Below, piece after piece: positions 1 to 6,364 of a stretch of DNA of 7,131 bases; position 1 is the stretch's first letter; the number at the start of each line of letters is the position of its first letter. Below the pieces are notes generated by a model. The model was not told the origin of the DNA, did not search any database, and was given only the letters and a program-made list of their open reading frames with translations. The stretch is from Verrucomicrobiales bacterium (GTDB taxonomy: Bacteria; Verrucomicrobiota; Verrucomicrobiia; Verrucomicrobiales; V1-33), in contig JALRGF010000271.1 of assembly GCA_023253495.1 (NCBI GenBank), positions 1 to 7,131 on the forward strand, in the 5' to 3' direction. A program made the translations under genes and the position numbers.

Positions 1-260
1 AAGCCCCCTGCCTCGGCAAAAATGTCATGGCCGCCGCCAACGCCCTCTGCTGCGCCAACATGGCCCTCGCCGGCTTCGACCCACTTATCCCGCTCGACGA
101 AACCATCGCCGCCGCCAAAGCCGTGGCCGCCCAGATGCCCCGCGAATTGCGCTGCACCGCGCTCGGCGGCCTGTCAATCACCCCCACGTCGCTCGCCATC
201 GAAAAAAACCTCGCCAGCCGCAAAGCCGCCTGCCGCGCGCCCGCCTGCGCCTGCCGATGA
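1..260 (+). CDS. sdaAA: L-serine dehydratase (iron-sulfur type), alpha-subunit/C-terminal domain, 3'-end fragment
   Basis: The reading frame enters the window open (first full codon at base 3) and ends at TGA 258-260, leaving the last 85 residues. The enzyme deaminates L-serine to pyruvate and ammonia in the cytoplasm using an oxygen-sensitive [4Fe-4S] cluster. Seen in the sequence: the segment APCLGKNVMA, where the Pro-Cys corresponds to a cluster-ligand cysteine of the family, followed by a helix ending ANMALAG, then IPLDETIAAAK, and the closing family signature RCTALGGLSITPTS. The order and spacing match the C-terminal end of the family's alpha domain. The last 15 or so residues are an Ala/Arg/Cys-rich tail with three cysteines (AACRAPACACR) beyond the usual end. 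Whether this is a separate alpha subunit or the end of a single-chain enzyme cannot be told, because the upstream part is missing. The next gene on this strand starts 562 bases later, so an operon with it is unlikely. Confidence 0.85.
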   Translation, partial: APCLGKNVMAAANALCCANMALAGFDPLIPLDETIAAAKAVAAQMPRELRCTALGGLSITPTSLAIEKNLASRKAACRAPACACR

Positions 261-324
261 CCGGTCGCCAACCCGGAAATCCGCCCCCCTCCGCACCCAC
301 CCGCCAGAACATCGACAGAGAAAC

Positions 325-338
325 TGTTCATAAGAACA
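325..338. promoter_or_regulatory. Candidate LexA box 1, TGTTCATAAGAACA
   Basis: The sequence is an exact match to TGTTC-N4-GAACA, which I recall as the 14-bp LexA operator consensus of Verrucomicrobia. The arms are perfectly complementary; only the central ATAA is not self-complementary. It lies 64 bases after the serine dehydratase stop and nearly 500 bases before the next start codon, so it is not in a classical promoter-proximal position. It is also part of the repeat array, so it could be a repeat variant and not a working operator. Confidence 0.45.
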
Positions 339-436
339 ACTATACCGGAACATCGCCAGCGTACCTGTCCACAAGCCCAAAACCGACAGCACACTGACAG
401 AGTACCTGTCCAGCAGCCCATCGCCCACAGGGTGCT

Positions 437-451
437 GACAGGTTACCTGTC
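437..451. promoter_or_regulatory. Perfect 15-bp palindrome GACAGGT-T-ACCTGTC in the array
   Basis: Two 7-base arms flank one central base, too tight for an RNA hairpin but typical of a dimeric DNA-binding protein site. It is the best-formed member of the eight TACCTGTCC elements. In the others the right arm ACCTGTC is invariant while the left arm varies: GACAAGT before the 511 copy, GACAGAG before 403, GCCAGTT before 728 and 766, GCCAGCG before 362. No known regulator is recognised. The operator role is inferred. Confidence 0.4.
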
Positions 452-474
452 CAGCAGAGCACCAACAATAAAAG

Positions 475-488
475 TGTTCTTAAGAACA
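475..488. promoter_or_regulatory. Candidate LexA box 2, TGTTCTTAAGAACA
   Basis: A perfect 14-bp palindrome including its centre TTAA, and an exact match to TGTTC-N4-GAACA. It sits 150 bases after box 1 at the equivalent point of the second repeat block. A third, decayed version (TGTTCATAAAGACG) lies at 596-609, where the right arm has lost two bases of GAACA. No convincing -35/-10 pair or gene start lies close by. Confidence 0.5.
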
Positions 489-685
489 TTTTCACGAAGC
501 ACCGACAAGTTACCTGTCCTGAAGTACAAAACCGACACTGCACCACAGTCTACCTGTCCAGCGGTGGACACCTGCCAGCGCATCGACGGAGCACTTGTTC
601 ATAAAGACGCTCTCGACCGCGTGTGCTGGCCGCTTCCTCCCGCCAAGCTGGAATTTCGGCCACCCTCCCGCACCAACCCCCCCAA

Positions 686-748
686 TTTACCTGTCCAGAG
701 GCGCCACCCCGCAGCAGGCCGCCAGTTTACCTGTCCAGAGGCGCCACC
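686..748. repeat. Perfect 23-bp direct repeat pair in block C of the array
   Basis: The bases at 686-708 and 726-748 are identical over 23 positions, beginning TTTACCTGTCC and ending GGCGCCACC, with 40 bases from start to start. A third copy of the leading part, CCGCCAGTTTACCTGTCC, is shared between 719-736 and 757-774. The lack of divergence here, compared with blocks A and B, suggests these units duplicated most recently (inference). Confidence 0.9.
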
Positions 749-822
749 GCGCCGGTCCGCCAGTTTACCTGTCCCGCAAAATCCACCCTTGGCAGAAAGC
801 CCCGGGCGGCTTGCTTCCGGGT

Positions 823-3800
823 ATGTATCGCGTCGTTCTCGCCCTCGTATTGGTCTGTGCGGTCGGCAGTGCCCAGGTCACGGAGCCTCCCGGCAACGCC
901 ACCCCGGTCGATCCGGACCACCGCCCGGCCTCATGGTCTGACGAGAGAGGAACTCTCACCGCCAGCACCGAACCGTGGCTGTTGTCCGCCCTGCCGCCCA
1001 ACACCAGGCTCCACTTTGAGTATGCCGCCCCCGCCGGCACTCCGGCCGGCACCCTGCACCTTGGACCGGACATCTCGGTGGCCCTCGTCTCCGCCTCGGA
1101 CGAGTGGCAGTCGCTGGACATCGCCATCGAACACCTGCCCGGCAAACCCGCCCTGCTGCGTGTGTGGCACAACGGCCGTGAGGTGAACCGCATTGAAACC
1201 GCCCTCCCGACCACCCCGGGCACCGGTGCCCGCTTCGTCTCGTCCTCCGCCAAGGCCCGCCAGGAATGCCACTTCGACCGCGACTTCACCGTCGTCGTCC
1301 GCTTCCGCACCACCGAGAGCGGCACCCTTGTGGCCATGGCCCCGCCCGACGGCCCATGGGCTCCGGATGCCAAAGCCCTCTTTCTCCGCGACGGCCGGCT
1401 CGTCTACGACATTGGCTGGCTCGGCGCCTATACCGCCGGTCCGGCGGTCAACGACGGTGCCTGGCATACCGCCGCCCTCGTCCAGCGCGAAGGCGCCGTC
1501 ACCCTGCACCTCGATGGCCAGGCGTTCCCACCACAGGCCGGTTTCACCCGTCCGGATGCCCCATCCCACGTCTTCAAAATCGGCGCGGCCTCATCGGATT
1601 TCGCCGGCGATTTTGCCGGCGACCTCGACTTCGTGCGGTGGTACGCCCGCGCCCTGGATGAAAACGAGGTGCGCCAGCTCACCGGCCCGCGCCCTGCCCA
1701 GGCCAACACCCCGGATTTCGAATGGTCCCAGGCCACCCACTCCGCCGAGGACCCGTCCGCGCCACGACTCGCCGCCACCCCCGGCCTGCGCCTGCGCCAC
1801 CTCTGGACCCAGCCGCTCGACCGCACCGACCACGCCACCCTGATCACCGGCTGGAATCAGGAAAGCCTCGCCCGCGGGGCCGCCATTTATTCCCAGCTTT
1901 GCGTCGTCTGCCATGGCACCCTCGACGCCCCGGGCTCGCTGCCGACCGCTCTGCGCTTCGCCGAAGGCCCGTTCAAAAATGGCAGTGACCCGCTCTCGAT
2001 GTTCAACACCCTGACCCACGGGTTCGGCCAGATGGTCGCCCAACCGCAATATACCGCCCGCCAGAAATACGACGTCATCCACTACATCCGCGAAACATTC
2101 CTCCGCGGCCGCCACCCGGAATATACCGAAGTCAACGCCCCTTACCTCGCCCGCCTGCCGATCGGCATGGCCACCGCCGAGGCCGAAACCGAGTCGACCA
2201 GCCTCCCTCCCTACCGGCAGATGGATTTCGGACCCGCCCTGATGTGGACGCTGCAGGTCGCTCCGGACAACATCGCCCGCAAAGGAATCGCCGTCCGCCT
2301 CGACCCCGGCCCCGGCGGCATTTCCCGCGGCCGCGACTGGATGCTCTACGACCACGACACCCTGCATGTGGCCGCCGCCTGGAGCGGCGAGGGATTTGTC
2401 GACTGGAAAGGTATCGCCTTCGACGGCTCCCACCAGACGCACACCTCCATCAGCGGCACCACCGCCTTTATCAACCCGCCGGGCCCCGGGTGGGCCCATC
2501 CCGTCACCGGCTCATGGCAGGACCCCCGCCCGCTCGGCCGCGACGGACGCCCGTACGGCCCGCTGCCCCGCGACTGGGCACGCTACCACGGGCTCTACCT
2601 CCACGGCTCCGAGGTCGTGCTCCGCTACTCGGTCGGCACCACCGAGGTGCTCGACTCCCCTTCACTCATCCCGTACGGCAGCGCTTCCCTCTTCGTGCGC
2701 ACCCTGAACCTCGGCCCCACCCGCACCACCCTCCGCCTCCGCCTCGCACCCCACGACCCCGCCCTCGCCGCCGCCTCCCGCGGCCCCGGTGCCCGCCTCG
2801 AATCCCGTGACGGATTCTCCGTGCTCCGCATCGATCCCGACGACCATCCGCGCCTCCTCCGCGTTTATCTCGCCCGCCTCGACGCCGCCAACCTCGATGC
2901 CCTCGTCGCCGCCGACAACCGGCCGCTCGACCTCGCCCCGCTCACCCGCGGCGGCCCGCCCCGCTGGAGCGAAACCATCGCCACCCGCGTCGTGCCCGGG
3001 GAAACCACCGGCGCCTTCGCCATCGATTCCCTGACTCTGCCCGATACCAACCCGTGGCACGCCTGGATACGCACCACCGGATTCGACTTTTTCCCCGGTG
3101 GCCAAAGCGCCGCCATCTGCACCTGGAATGGCGATGTCTGGCGCGTCGATGGCGTGGACGGCTCCGGTGACCTCCGCTGGCGCCGCCTCGCCACCGGCCT
3201 GTTCCAACCGCTCGGGGTGAAGATCCGCGGCGACGACCTCTTTGTCTGCTGCCGCGACCAGATCGTCCGGCTGCGCGACCTGAACGACGACGGCGAAACC
3301 GACTTTCTCGAATGCTTCAACAACGACCACCAGGTCACCGAACACTTCCATGAATTCGCCATGGGCCTGCAGGCGGATGCCGAAGGGAATTTCTACTACG
3401 CCAAATCCGCGCGCCACGCCCTGCCCGCCGTCGTCCCTCACCACGGCACCCTGCTGCGCGTCAGTGCCGACGGCGCCCGCACCGACATCATCGCCCATGG
3501 TTTCCGCGCCGCCAACGGCGTCTGCCTCAATGACGACGGATCTTTCTTCGTCACCGACCAGGAAGGCCACTGGACCCCGAAAAACCGCATCAACCACGTT
3601 CGGCCCGACGGCGGCTTCTACGGCAATCTCTTTGGCTTCACCGACATCACCGATACCGCCGACACCGCCATGCGCCCGCCGCTCGCCTGGATCACCAATG
3701 ACAAGGATCGGTCCCCCGCGGAACTCGTCCGCATCCCGGAAAACACCTGGGGCCCGCTCGCCGGATCGCTGCTCAACCTGAGCTACGGTTACGGCCGCAT

Positions 3801-4344
3801 CTACCTCGTGCCCCACGAATCAGTCGACGGCCAGCTCCAGGGCGGCGTCTGCGAACTGCCCATCCCGGACTTCCCCACCGGGGTCATGCGCGGCCGCTTC
3901 CACTCCAACGGCGCCCTCTACGCCTGCGGCATGGTCGGATGGGCCACCAACTGCCGCCAGGACGGCGGCTTCTACCGACTGCGCCCGACCGGCCAGCCCG
4001 CCCCCCTGCCCGTCCGCCTGGCCTCGCGCCCGGGCGCCCTCGACCTCACCTTCAGCCACCCGATCGAAGCCGAGGTCGCCGCCGCCTCTTTCACCGCCAC
4101 CGCCTGGGACCTCCGCCGCAGCGCGGACTACGGATCCCCTCACCTCAACGAACACTCCGTGACCGTGGCCGCCGCCCGCCTCAGCCCCGACCGCCGCACG
4201 ATCACCCTCGAAATACCCGACCTCGCTCCCTCCCGCGGCATGGCCATCACCTGGTCGCTCCGCACCCCCCAAGGTTCCCCGCTCACCGGGTCGCTTCACC
4301 TGACGCTGCACGCACTCGGAGGCCCCAAGGCCGCCACCCGCTGA
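823..4344 (+). CDS. Exported multidomain protein: LamG-like domain, c-type cytochrome domain, DUF6797-like region, dehydrogenase-type beta-propeller
   Basis: The product has 1173 residues. Residues 1-17 form a short signal peptide (MYRVVLALVLVCAVGSA, likely cut after Ala17), which is why ATG 823 is chosen; the frame stays open back to a TTG at 595, but that part is repeat array. No clear Shine-Dalgarno is visible. Domains in order: about 20-130, a beta-rich stretch (ALLRVWHNGREV) faintly like DUF1080; about 147-290, a LamG/concanavalin-like sandwich ending DLDFVRWYARALDENEV; about 345-430, a small cytochrome c domain with haem motif C360-V-V-C363-H364 and probable axial Met404; about 450-690, a region like the PVC family I recall as DUF6797 (GPLPRDWARYHGLYLHG); about 743-1056, a propeller resembling PQQ-type sugar dehydrogenases (GDVWRVDG), with a calcium-loop-like D819-x-N821-x-D823-G-x-x-D827; then an Ig-like tail. 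A periplasmic electron-transferring carbohydrate oxidation role is inferred; the substrate is unknown. The gene is monocistronic in this window and convergent with xseA. Confidence 0.87.
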   Translation: MYRVVLALVLVCAVGSAQVTEPPGNATPVDPDHRPASWSDERGTLTASTEPWLLSALPPNTRLHFEYAAPAGTPAGTLHLGPDISVALVSASDEWQSLDIAIEHLPGKPALLRVWHNGREVNRIETALPTTPGTGARFVSSSAKARQECHFDRDFTVVVRFRTTESGTLVAMAPPDGPWAPDAKALFLRDGRLVYDIGWLGAYTAGPAVNDGAWHTAALVQREGAVTLHLDGQAFPPQAGFTRPDAPSHVFKIGAASSDFAGDFAGDLDFVRWYARALDENEVRQLTGPRPAQANTPDFEWSQATHSAEDPSAPRLAATPGLRLRHLWTQPLDRTDHATLITGWNQESLARGAAIYSQLCVVCHGTLDAPGSLPTALRFAEGPFKNGSDPLSMFNTLTHGFGQMVAQPQYTARQKYDVIHYIRETFLRGRHPEYTEVNAPYLARLPIGMATAEAETESTSLPPYRQMDFGPALMWTLQVAPDNIARKGIAVRLDPGPGGISRGRDWMLYDHDTLHVAAAWSGEGFVDWKGIAFDGSHQTHTSISGTTAFINPPGPGWAHPVTGSWQDPRPLGRDGRPYGPLPRDWARYHGLYLHGSEVVLRYSVGTTEVLDSPSLIPYGSASLFVRTLNLGPTRTTLRLRLAPHDPALAAASRGPGARLESRDGFSVLRIDPDDHPRLLRVYLARLDAANLDALVAADNRPLDLAPLTRGGPPRWSETIATRVVPGETTGAFAIDSLTLPDTNPWHAWIRTTGFDFFPGGQSAAICTWNGDVWRVDGVDGSGDLRWRRLATGLFQPLGVKIRGDDLFVCCRDQIVRLRDLNDDGETDFLECFNNDHQVTEHFHEFAMGLQADAEGNFYYAKSARHALPAVVPHHGTLLRVSADGARTDIIAHGFRAANGVCLNDDGSFFVTDQEGHWTPKNRINHVRPDGGFYGNLFGFTDITDTADTAMRPPLAWITNDKDRSPAELVRIPENTWGPLAGSLLNLSYGYGRIYLVPHESVDGQLQGGVCELPIPDFPTGVMRGRFHSNGALYACGMVGWATNCRQDGGFYRLRPTGQPAPLPVRLASRPGALDLTFSHPIEAEVAAASFTATAWDLRRSADYGSPHLNEHSVTVAAARLSPDRRTITLEIPDLAPSRGMAITWSLRTPQGSPLTGSLHLTLHALGGPKAATR

Positions 4345-4361
4345 ACCTCACCCCTCCCCAC

Positions 4362-4378
4362 GGCTGCTACCCGCGGCC
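4362..4378 (+). terminator. Weak hairpin between convergent genes, possible terminator
   Basis: GGCTGC (4362-4367) can pair with GCGGCC (4373-4378) across a five-base loop, with one G-U pair in the + strand transcript; the same pair is an A-C mismatch on the other strand. It lies in the 39-base gap after the cytochrome gene stop and before the xseA stop. There is no T-run, so it is at best a weak or Rho-assisted terminator. Confidence 0.25.
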
Positions 4379-4383
4379 CCCAC

Positions 4384-5964
4384 TCACCGGCGCTCCCGCG
4401 GTGGCGCCCCATGCCGCGGCGCCGCCACCACACTCTCCACCACCCCGTCCGCCAGTCGCGTGGTCAGGCGGTCACCCGGCCGCACCTGCGTCGCCCGGGT
4501 CAACGCCTGTCCGTTGGGAGCCAGCGTCATCGTGTAGCCGCGCGAAAGCACCGCCTGCGGCCCGAGCGACCGCAGCAGGTCCGCCGCCCGCTGAAAACGG
4601 TCGCGCGCGGAAGCCAGATGCCGCGCCCGCGCCGCCTCCATCCGCGTCCGCAGATGCGCCAGCACCTGCACCCGCTGCGCCAGCACCTGCGCAGGACGCT
4701 GCGCCGCCAACCGATGACCCAGCGCCACCAACCGCTCGCCCTGCCGCCGGCAGCCGGCATCCGCCGCCTCCCGCAATTCGACCGCCAGTTCATCCGCCCG
4801 CTGCACCCCCTCGGCCAGCCGCCGCATCGGCTCCCGCGCGAGCGGACCACGCCGATGGAAATCAACAATCGTCCGCGCATGCCGCAACCGCTGGAGCGCA
4901 TGGGACTTGAGAGCCCGCTCATACGCCTGAAACCGGCGCCCCAGATCCGCCCGGTCCGGCACCACCAGCTCCGCCGCCGCACTGGGCGTCAACGCCCGCA
5001 CATCAGCCGCAAAATCCGCTATGGTGAAATCAATCTCATGCCCAACCGCGGAAACAGTCGGGATCGGGCAGTCGGCCAACGCCCGCGCCACCACTTCCTC
5101 GTTGAAGCACCACAGGTCCTCCATGCTCCCGCCCCCGCGGCCGACAATGATCACGTCGGGTCGCGGCCAGCCCGCCGCTTCCCCGCCCAACCGCCGTACC
5201 GCCGCGGCAATCTCCGCGGCCGCCCCCTCGCCCTGCACCCGCACCGGAAAAATCACCACCCGCACCCACGGCGCCCGCCGCCCGAGAATCTGCAGCATGT
5301 CCCGCAACGCCGCCCCTCCCGGCGAGGTGACCAGCGCCACACACGCCGGAAACGCCGGCAACCGCCGCTTGCGCGCCGCCTCAAACAACCCTTCCGCCGC
5401 CAGCCGCCGCTTCAAGGCCTCAAACTTCGCCTGCAACACCCCGACCCCCGCCACCTGCATCTCAGAAACCACCAGCTGATACTGCCCCCGCGGTTCGTAC
5501 ACGCTGATCTCACCCCCAAGCTGCACCTGCAACCCGTCCTCCGGCACCGGCATGTCCGCCCGCATCTGCCCGCGAAACAACACACAACTCAACTGCGCCC
5601 CCGCATCCTTCAATGTGAAATACGCGTGCCCGTTGGCCTGGCGCCGCACATTGCTCAACTCCCCCTCGACCCAGACATGCCCCAGCTCACGCTCCAGCAG
5701 CCGCCGCACCTTCTTGGTCAGCTGCGTGACCGTGAGCACTGCCGGACGCGCCGCCTCACCAGCCTCTTCTCCGCGACCGCCGGCAGGCTCCGGCTCCGGC
5801 TCGGGCACCCGAGCCACTTTCCGTGCCTCACCCGCCGCCACCCCGGTCCCGGCACCACCCGTAAGCGAGGGCGCGGGACCCGCGAAATCAAGACCCAGAT
5901 CAACCTGGACGAGCTCAACCGGCCTGCGGGAAGATCGACGGGCAGCCATGGACCAGACAAACAA
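4384..5964 (-). CDS. xseA: Exodeoxyribonuclease VII large subunit
   Basis: The 526-residue product is the catalytic subunit of exonuclease VII, which with several XseB subunits degrades single-stranded DNA from both ends into short oligonucleotides during repair. Residues about 75-175 form the N-terminal OB-fold (LTVTQLTKKVRRLLE, then HVWVEGELSNVRR and GHAYFTLKD). The catalytic domain follows, with VALVTSPGGAALRD near 209-222, IIVGRGGGSMEDLWCFNEE near 272-290 and AVGHEIDFTIADFAADVRALTPSAAAE near 306-332. A long Arg/Ala-rich helical region (about 340-465) is the usual coiled-coil part that binds XseB, and SRGYTM near 474-479 is the conserved C-terminal motif. The start is TTG at 5964, set by a strong ribosome-binding site; an in-frame ATG at 5949 lies too far from it. 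Unusually, about 70 low-complexity residues (with PEPEPEP) precede the normal N-terminus. No xseB is visible nearby. It lies 83 bases downstream of the HU gene, so co-transcription is possible. Confidence 0.97.
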   Translation of the reverse strand: MFVWSMAARRSSRRPVELVQVDLGLDFAGPAPSLTGGAGTGVAAGEARKVARVPEPEPEPAGGRGEEAGEAARPAVLTVTQLTKKVRRLLERELGHVWVEGELSNVRRQANGHAYFTLKDAGAQLSCVLFRGQMRADMPVPEDGLQVQLGGEISVYEPRGQYQLVVSEMQVAGVGVLQAKFEALKRRLAAEGLFEAARKRRLPAFPACVALVTSPGGAALRDMLQILGRRAPWVRVVIFPVRVQGEGAAAEIAAAVRRLGGEAAGWPRPDVIIVGRGGGSMEDLWCFNEEVVARALADCPIPTVSAVGHEIDFTIADFAADVRALTPSAAAELVVPDRADLGRRFQAYERALKSHALQRLRHARTIVDFHRRGPLAREPMRRLAEGVQRADELAVELREAADAGCRRQGERLVALGHRLAAQRPAQVLAQRVQVLAHLRTRMEAARARHLASARDRFQRAADLLRSLGPQAVLSRGYTMTLAPNGQALTRATQVRPGDRLTTRLADGVVESVVAAPRHGAPPRERR

Positions 5965-5972
5965 CTCAAAGA

Positions 5973-5980
5973 CTCCCTCC
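5973..5980 (-). promoter_or_regulatory. Ribosome-binding site deciding the xseA start
   Basis: On the - strand the bases read GGAGGGAG and end eight bases before TTG 5964, a standard spacing. The alternative ATG at 5949 would be 23 bases away. This supports the TTG start and hence the extra N-terminal residues of XseA. Confidence 0.75.
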
Positions 5981-6047
5981 GTTCACCGCACCCGACCCCG
6001 AACCCGGCCCGCCACCCGGCAGCACCAACGGCCCGCGGCCGCCACGG

Positions 6048-6353
6048 TCACTTGGATTTCCGATACAGCCGCGCCACCTTGTCCTTCATCTCCTTGCCCG
6101 GCTTGAACTTCACCACCGTGCGCGGCGGGATTTTCACGTCCTTCTCCGGCTGGTTCGGGTTACGGCCGATCTTGGCCTTGGTCTCCTTGACCATGAAGGT
6201 CCCGAAATTGCGCAGGACCACTTCGTCGTTCTGCGCCAGGGACGCCGTCACGCTGTCGATCAGCCCCTGAATCACCGCGAAGACTTCCCGCTGGGTCAGG
6301 CCGGTTTGGTTGCTCAATTCAATGACCAGATCTCTTTTGGTTATGGTAGCCAT
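6048..6353 (-). CDS. HU/IHF-family DNA-binding protein
   Basis: The 101-residue basic protein is full length for the HU/IHF family of dimeric, DNA-bending nucleoid proteins. Residues 1-45 form the helical dimerisation part, starting MATITKRDLVIELSNQTGLTQ. VVLRNFGTFMV (about 45-55) is the conserved turn into the sheet. The DNA-clasping arm contains G63-R64-N65-P66, with Pro66 as the likely intercalating residue, and the arm returns with VKFKPGKEMKDKV. The C-terminus is short and lysine-rich (RLYRKSK). The ATG at 6353 has a well-placed Shine-Dalgarno. HU cannot be told from an IHF subunit by sequence alone, so no symbol is given. The gene lies upstream of xseA on the same strand and is divergent from the DUF1080 gene across a 220-base gap in which I could not identify a convincing promoter. 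Confidence 0.97.
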   Translation of the reverse strand: MATITKRDLVIELSNQTGLTQREVFAVIQGLIDSVTASLAQNDEVVLRNFGTFMVKETKAKIGRNPNQPEKDVKIPPRTVVKFKPGKEMKDKVARLYRKSK

Positions 6354-6359
6354 GATGTG

Positions 6360-6364
6360 CCTCC
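6360..6364 (-). promoter_or_regulatory. Shine-Dalgarno of the HU-family gene
   Basis: GGAGG on the - strand lies six bases before ATG 6353. It is one of only two clear Shine-Dalgarno sequences in the window; both belong to the housekeeping genes, whereas the two exported-protein genes show none. Confidence 0.8.

Larger units (their letters stand above)
314..780. repeat. Degenerate higher-order tandem repeat array, about 40-41 bp pitch, core TACCTGTCC
   Basis: The 9-mer TACCTGTCC occurs exactly at 362, 403, 444, 511, 551, 688, 728 and 766. Three related 9-mers ending in TGTTC start at 321, 471 and 592 and fall in register. The eleven starts are spaced 41, 41, 41, 27, 40, 40, 41, 96, 40 and 38 bases. 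The TGTTC-type elements each open a block: block A (321 to 470), block B (471 to 591) and block C (592 to 780). Blocks A and B are diverged copies: the 11-mer CAAAACCGACA recurs at 378 and 527 (149 apart) and the TGTTC palindrome at 325 and 475 (150 apart). CATCGAC followed by [AG]GAG occurs at 310 and 581. Parts of this stretch (roughly 300-610) look more AT-rich than the flanking genes. The remaining gap bases, 261-313 and 775-822, show nothing beyond GC-rich sequence. Function unknown. A clustered regulator-binding region or a dispersed genomic repeat are both possible. Confidence 0.9.

Noticed and set aside
340..546. 68-codon - strand frame with a hydrophobic stretch in the array
   Set aside because: It is made from the repeat units and their palindromes; the membrane-like run arises from one repeat junction. 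No independent evidence of coding.
314..780. CRISPR array
   Set aside because: The conserved part is only about 9-18 bp, the intervening segments are about 22-30 bp and related to each other, the units are diverged, and no cas gene is present.
314..780. Replication origin or DnaA-box cluster
   Set aside because: Only one element (CTGTCCACA) approaches the DnaA box, there is no AT-rich unwinding stretch of note and no dnaA, dnaN or rep gene nearby.
850..861. Lipoprotein signal at Cys12 of the cytochrome protein
   Set aside because: The residues before Cys12 are V-L-V, lacking the small residue required at -1 of a lipobox; a signal peptidase I site after Ala17 fits better.
432..941. 169-codon + strand frame across the repeat array
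   Set aside because: Its sequence is the translated repeat units and it overlaps the signal peptide of the cytochrome gene in another frame; no ribosome-binding site.
2662..3816. 384-codon open frame on the - strand inside the cytochrome gene
   Set aside because: Gly/Val/Ala-rich antisense shadow without recognisable motifs; the + strand frame has a signal peptide, haem motif and propeller.
6029..6041. Hairpin CGGCC-CGC-GGCCG just after the HU gene as a terminator
   Set aside because: Five base pairs with a three-base loop and no T-run in a GC-rich region; expected by chance.
4411..6270. 619-codon open frame on the + strand opposite xseA and the HU gene
   Set aside because: Its product is Arg/Pro/His-rich low-complexity sequence typical of the antisense of a GC-rich gene, and both genes on the other strand are unambiguous.
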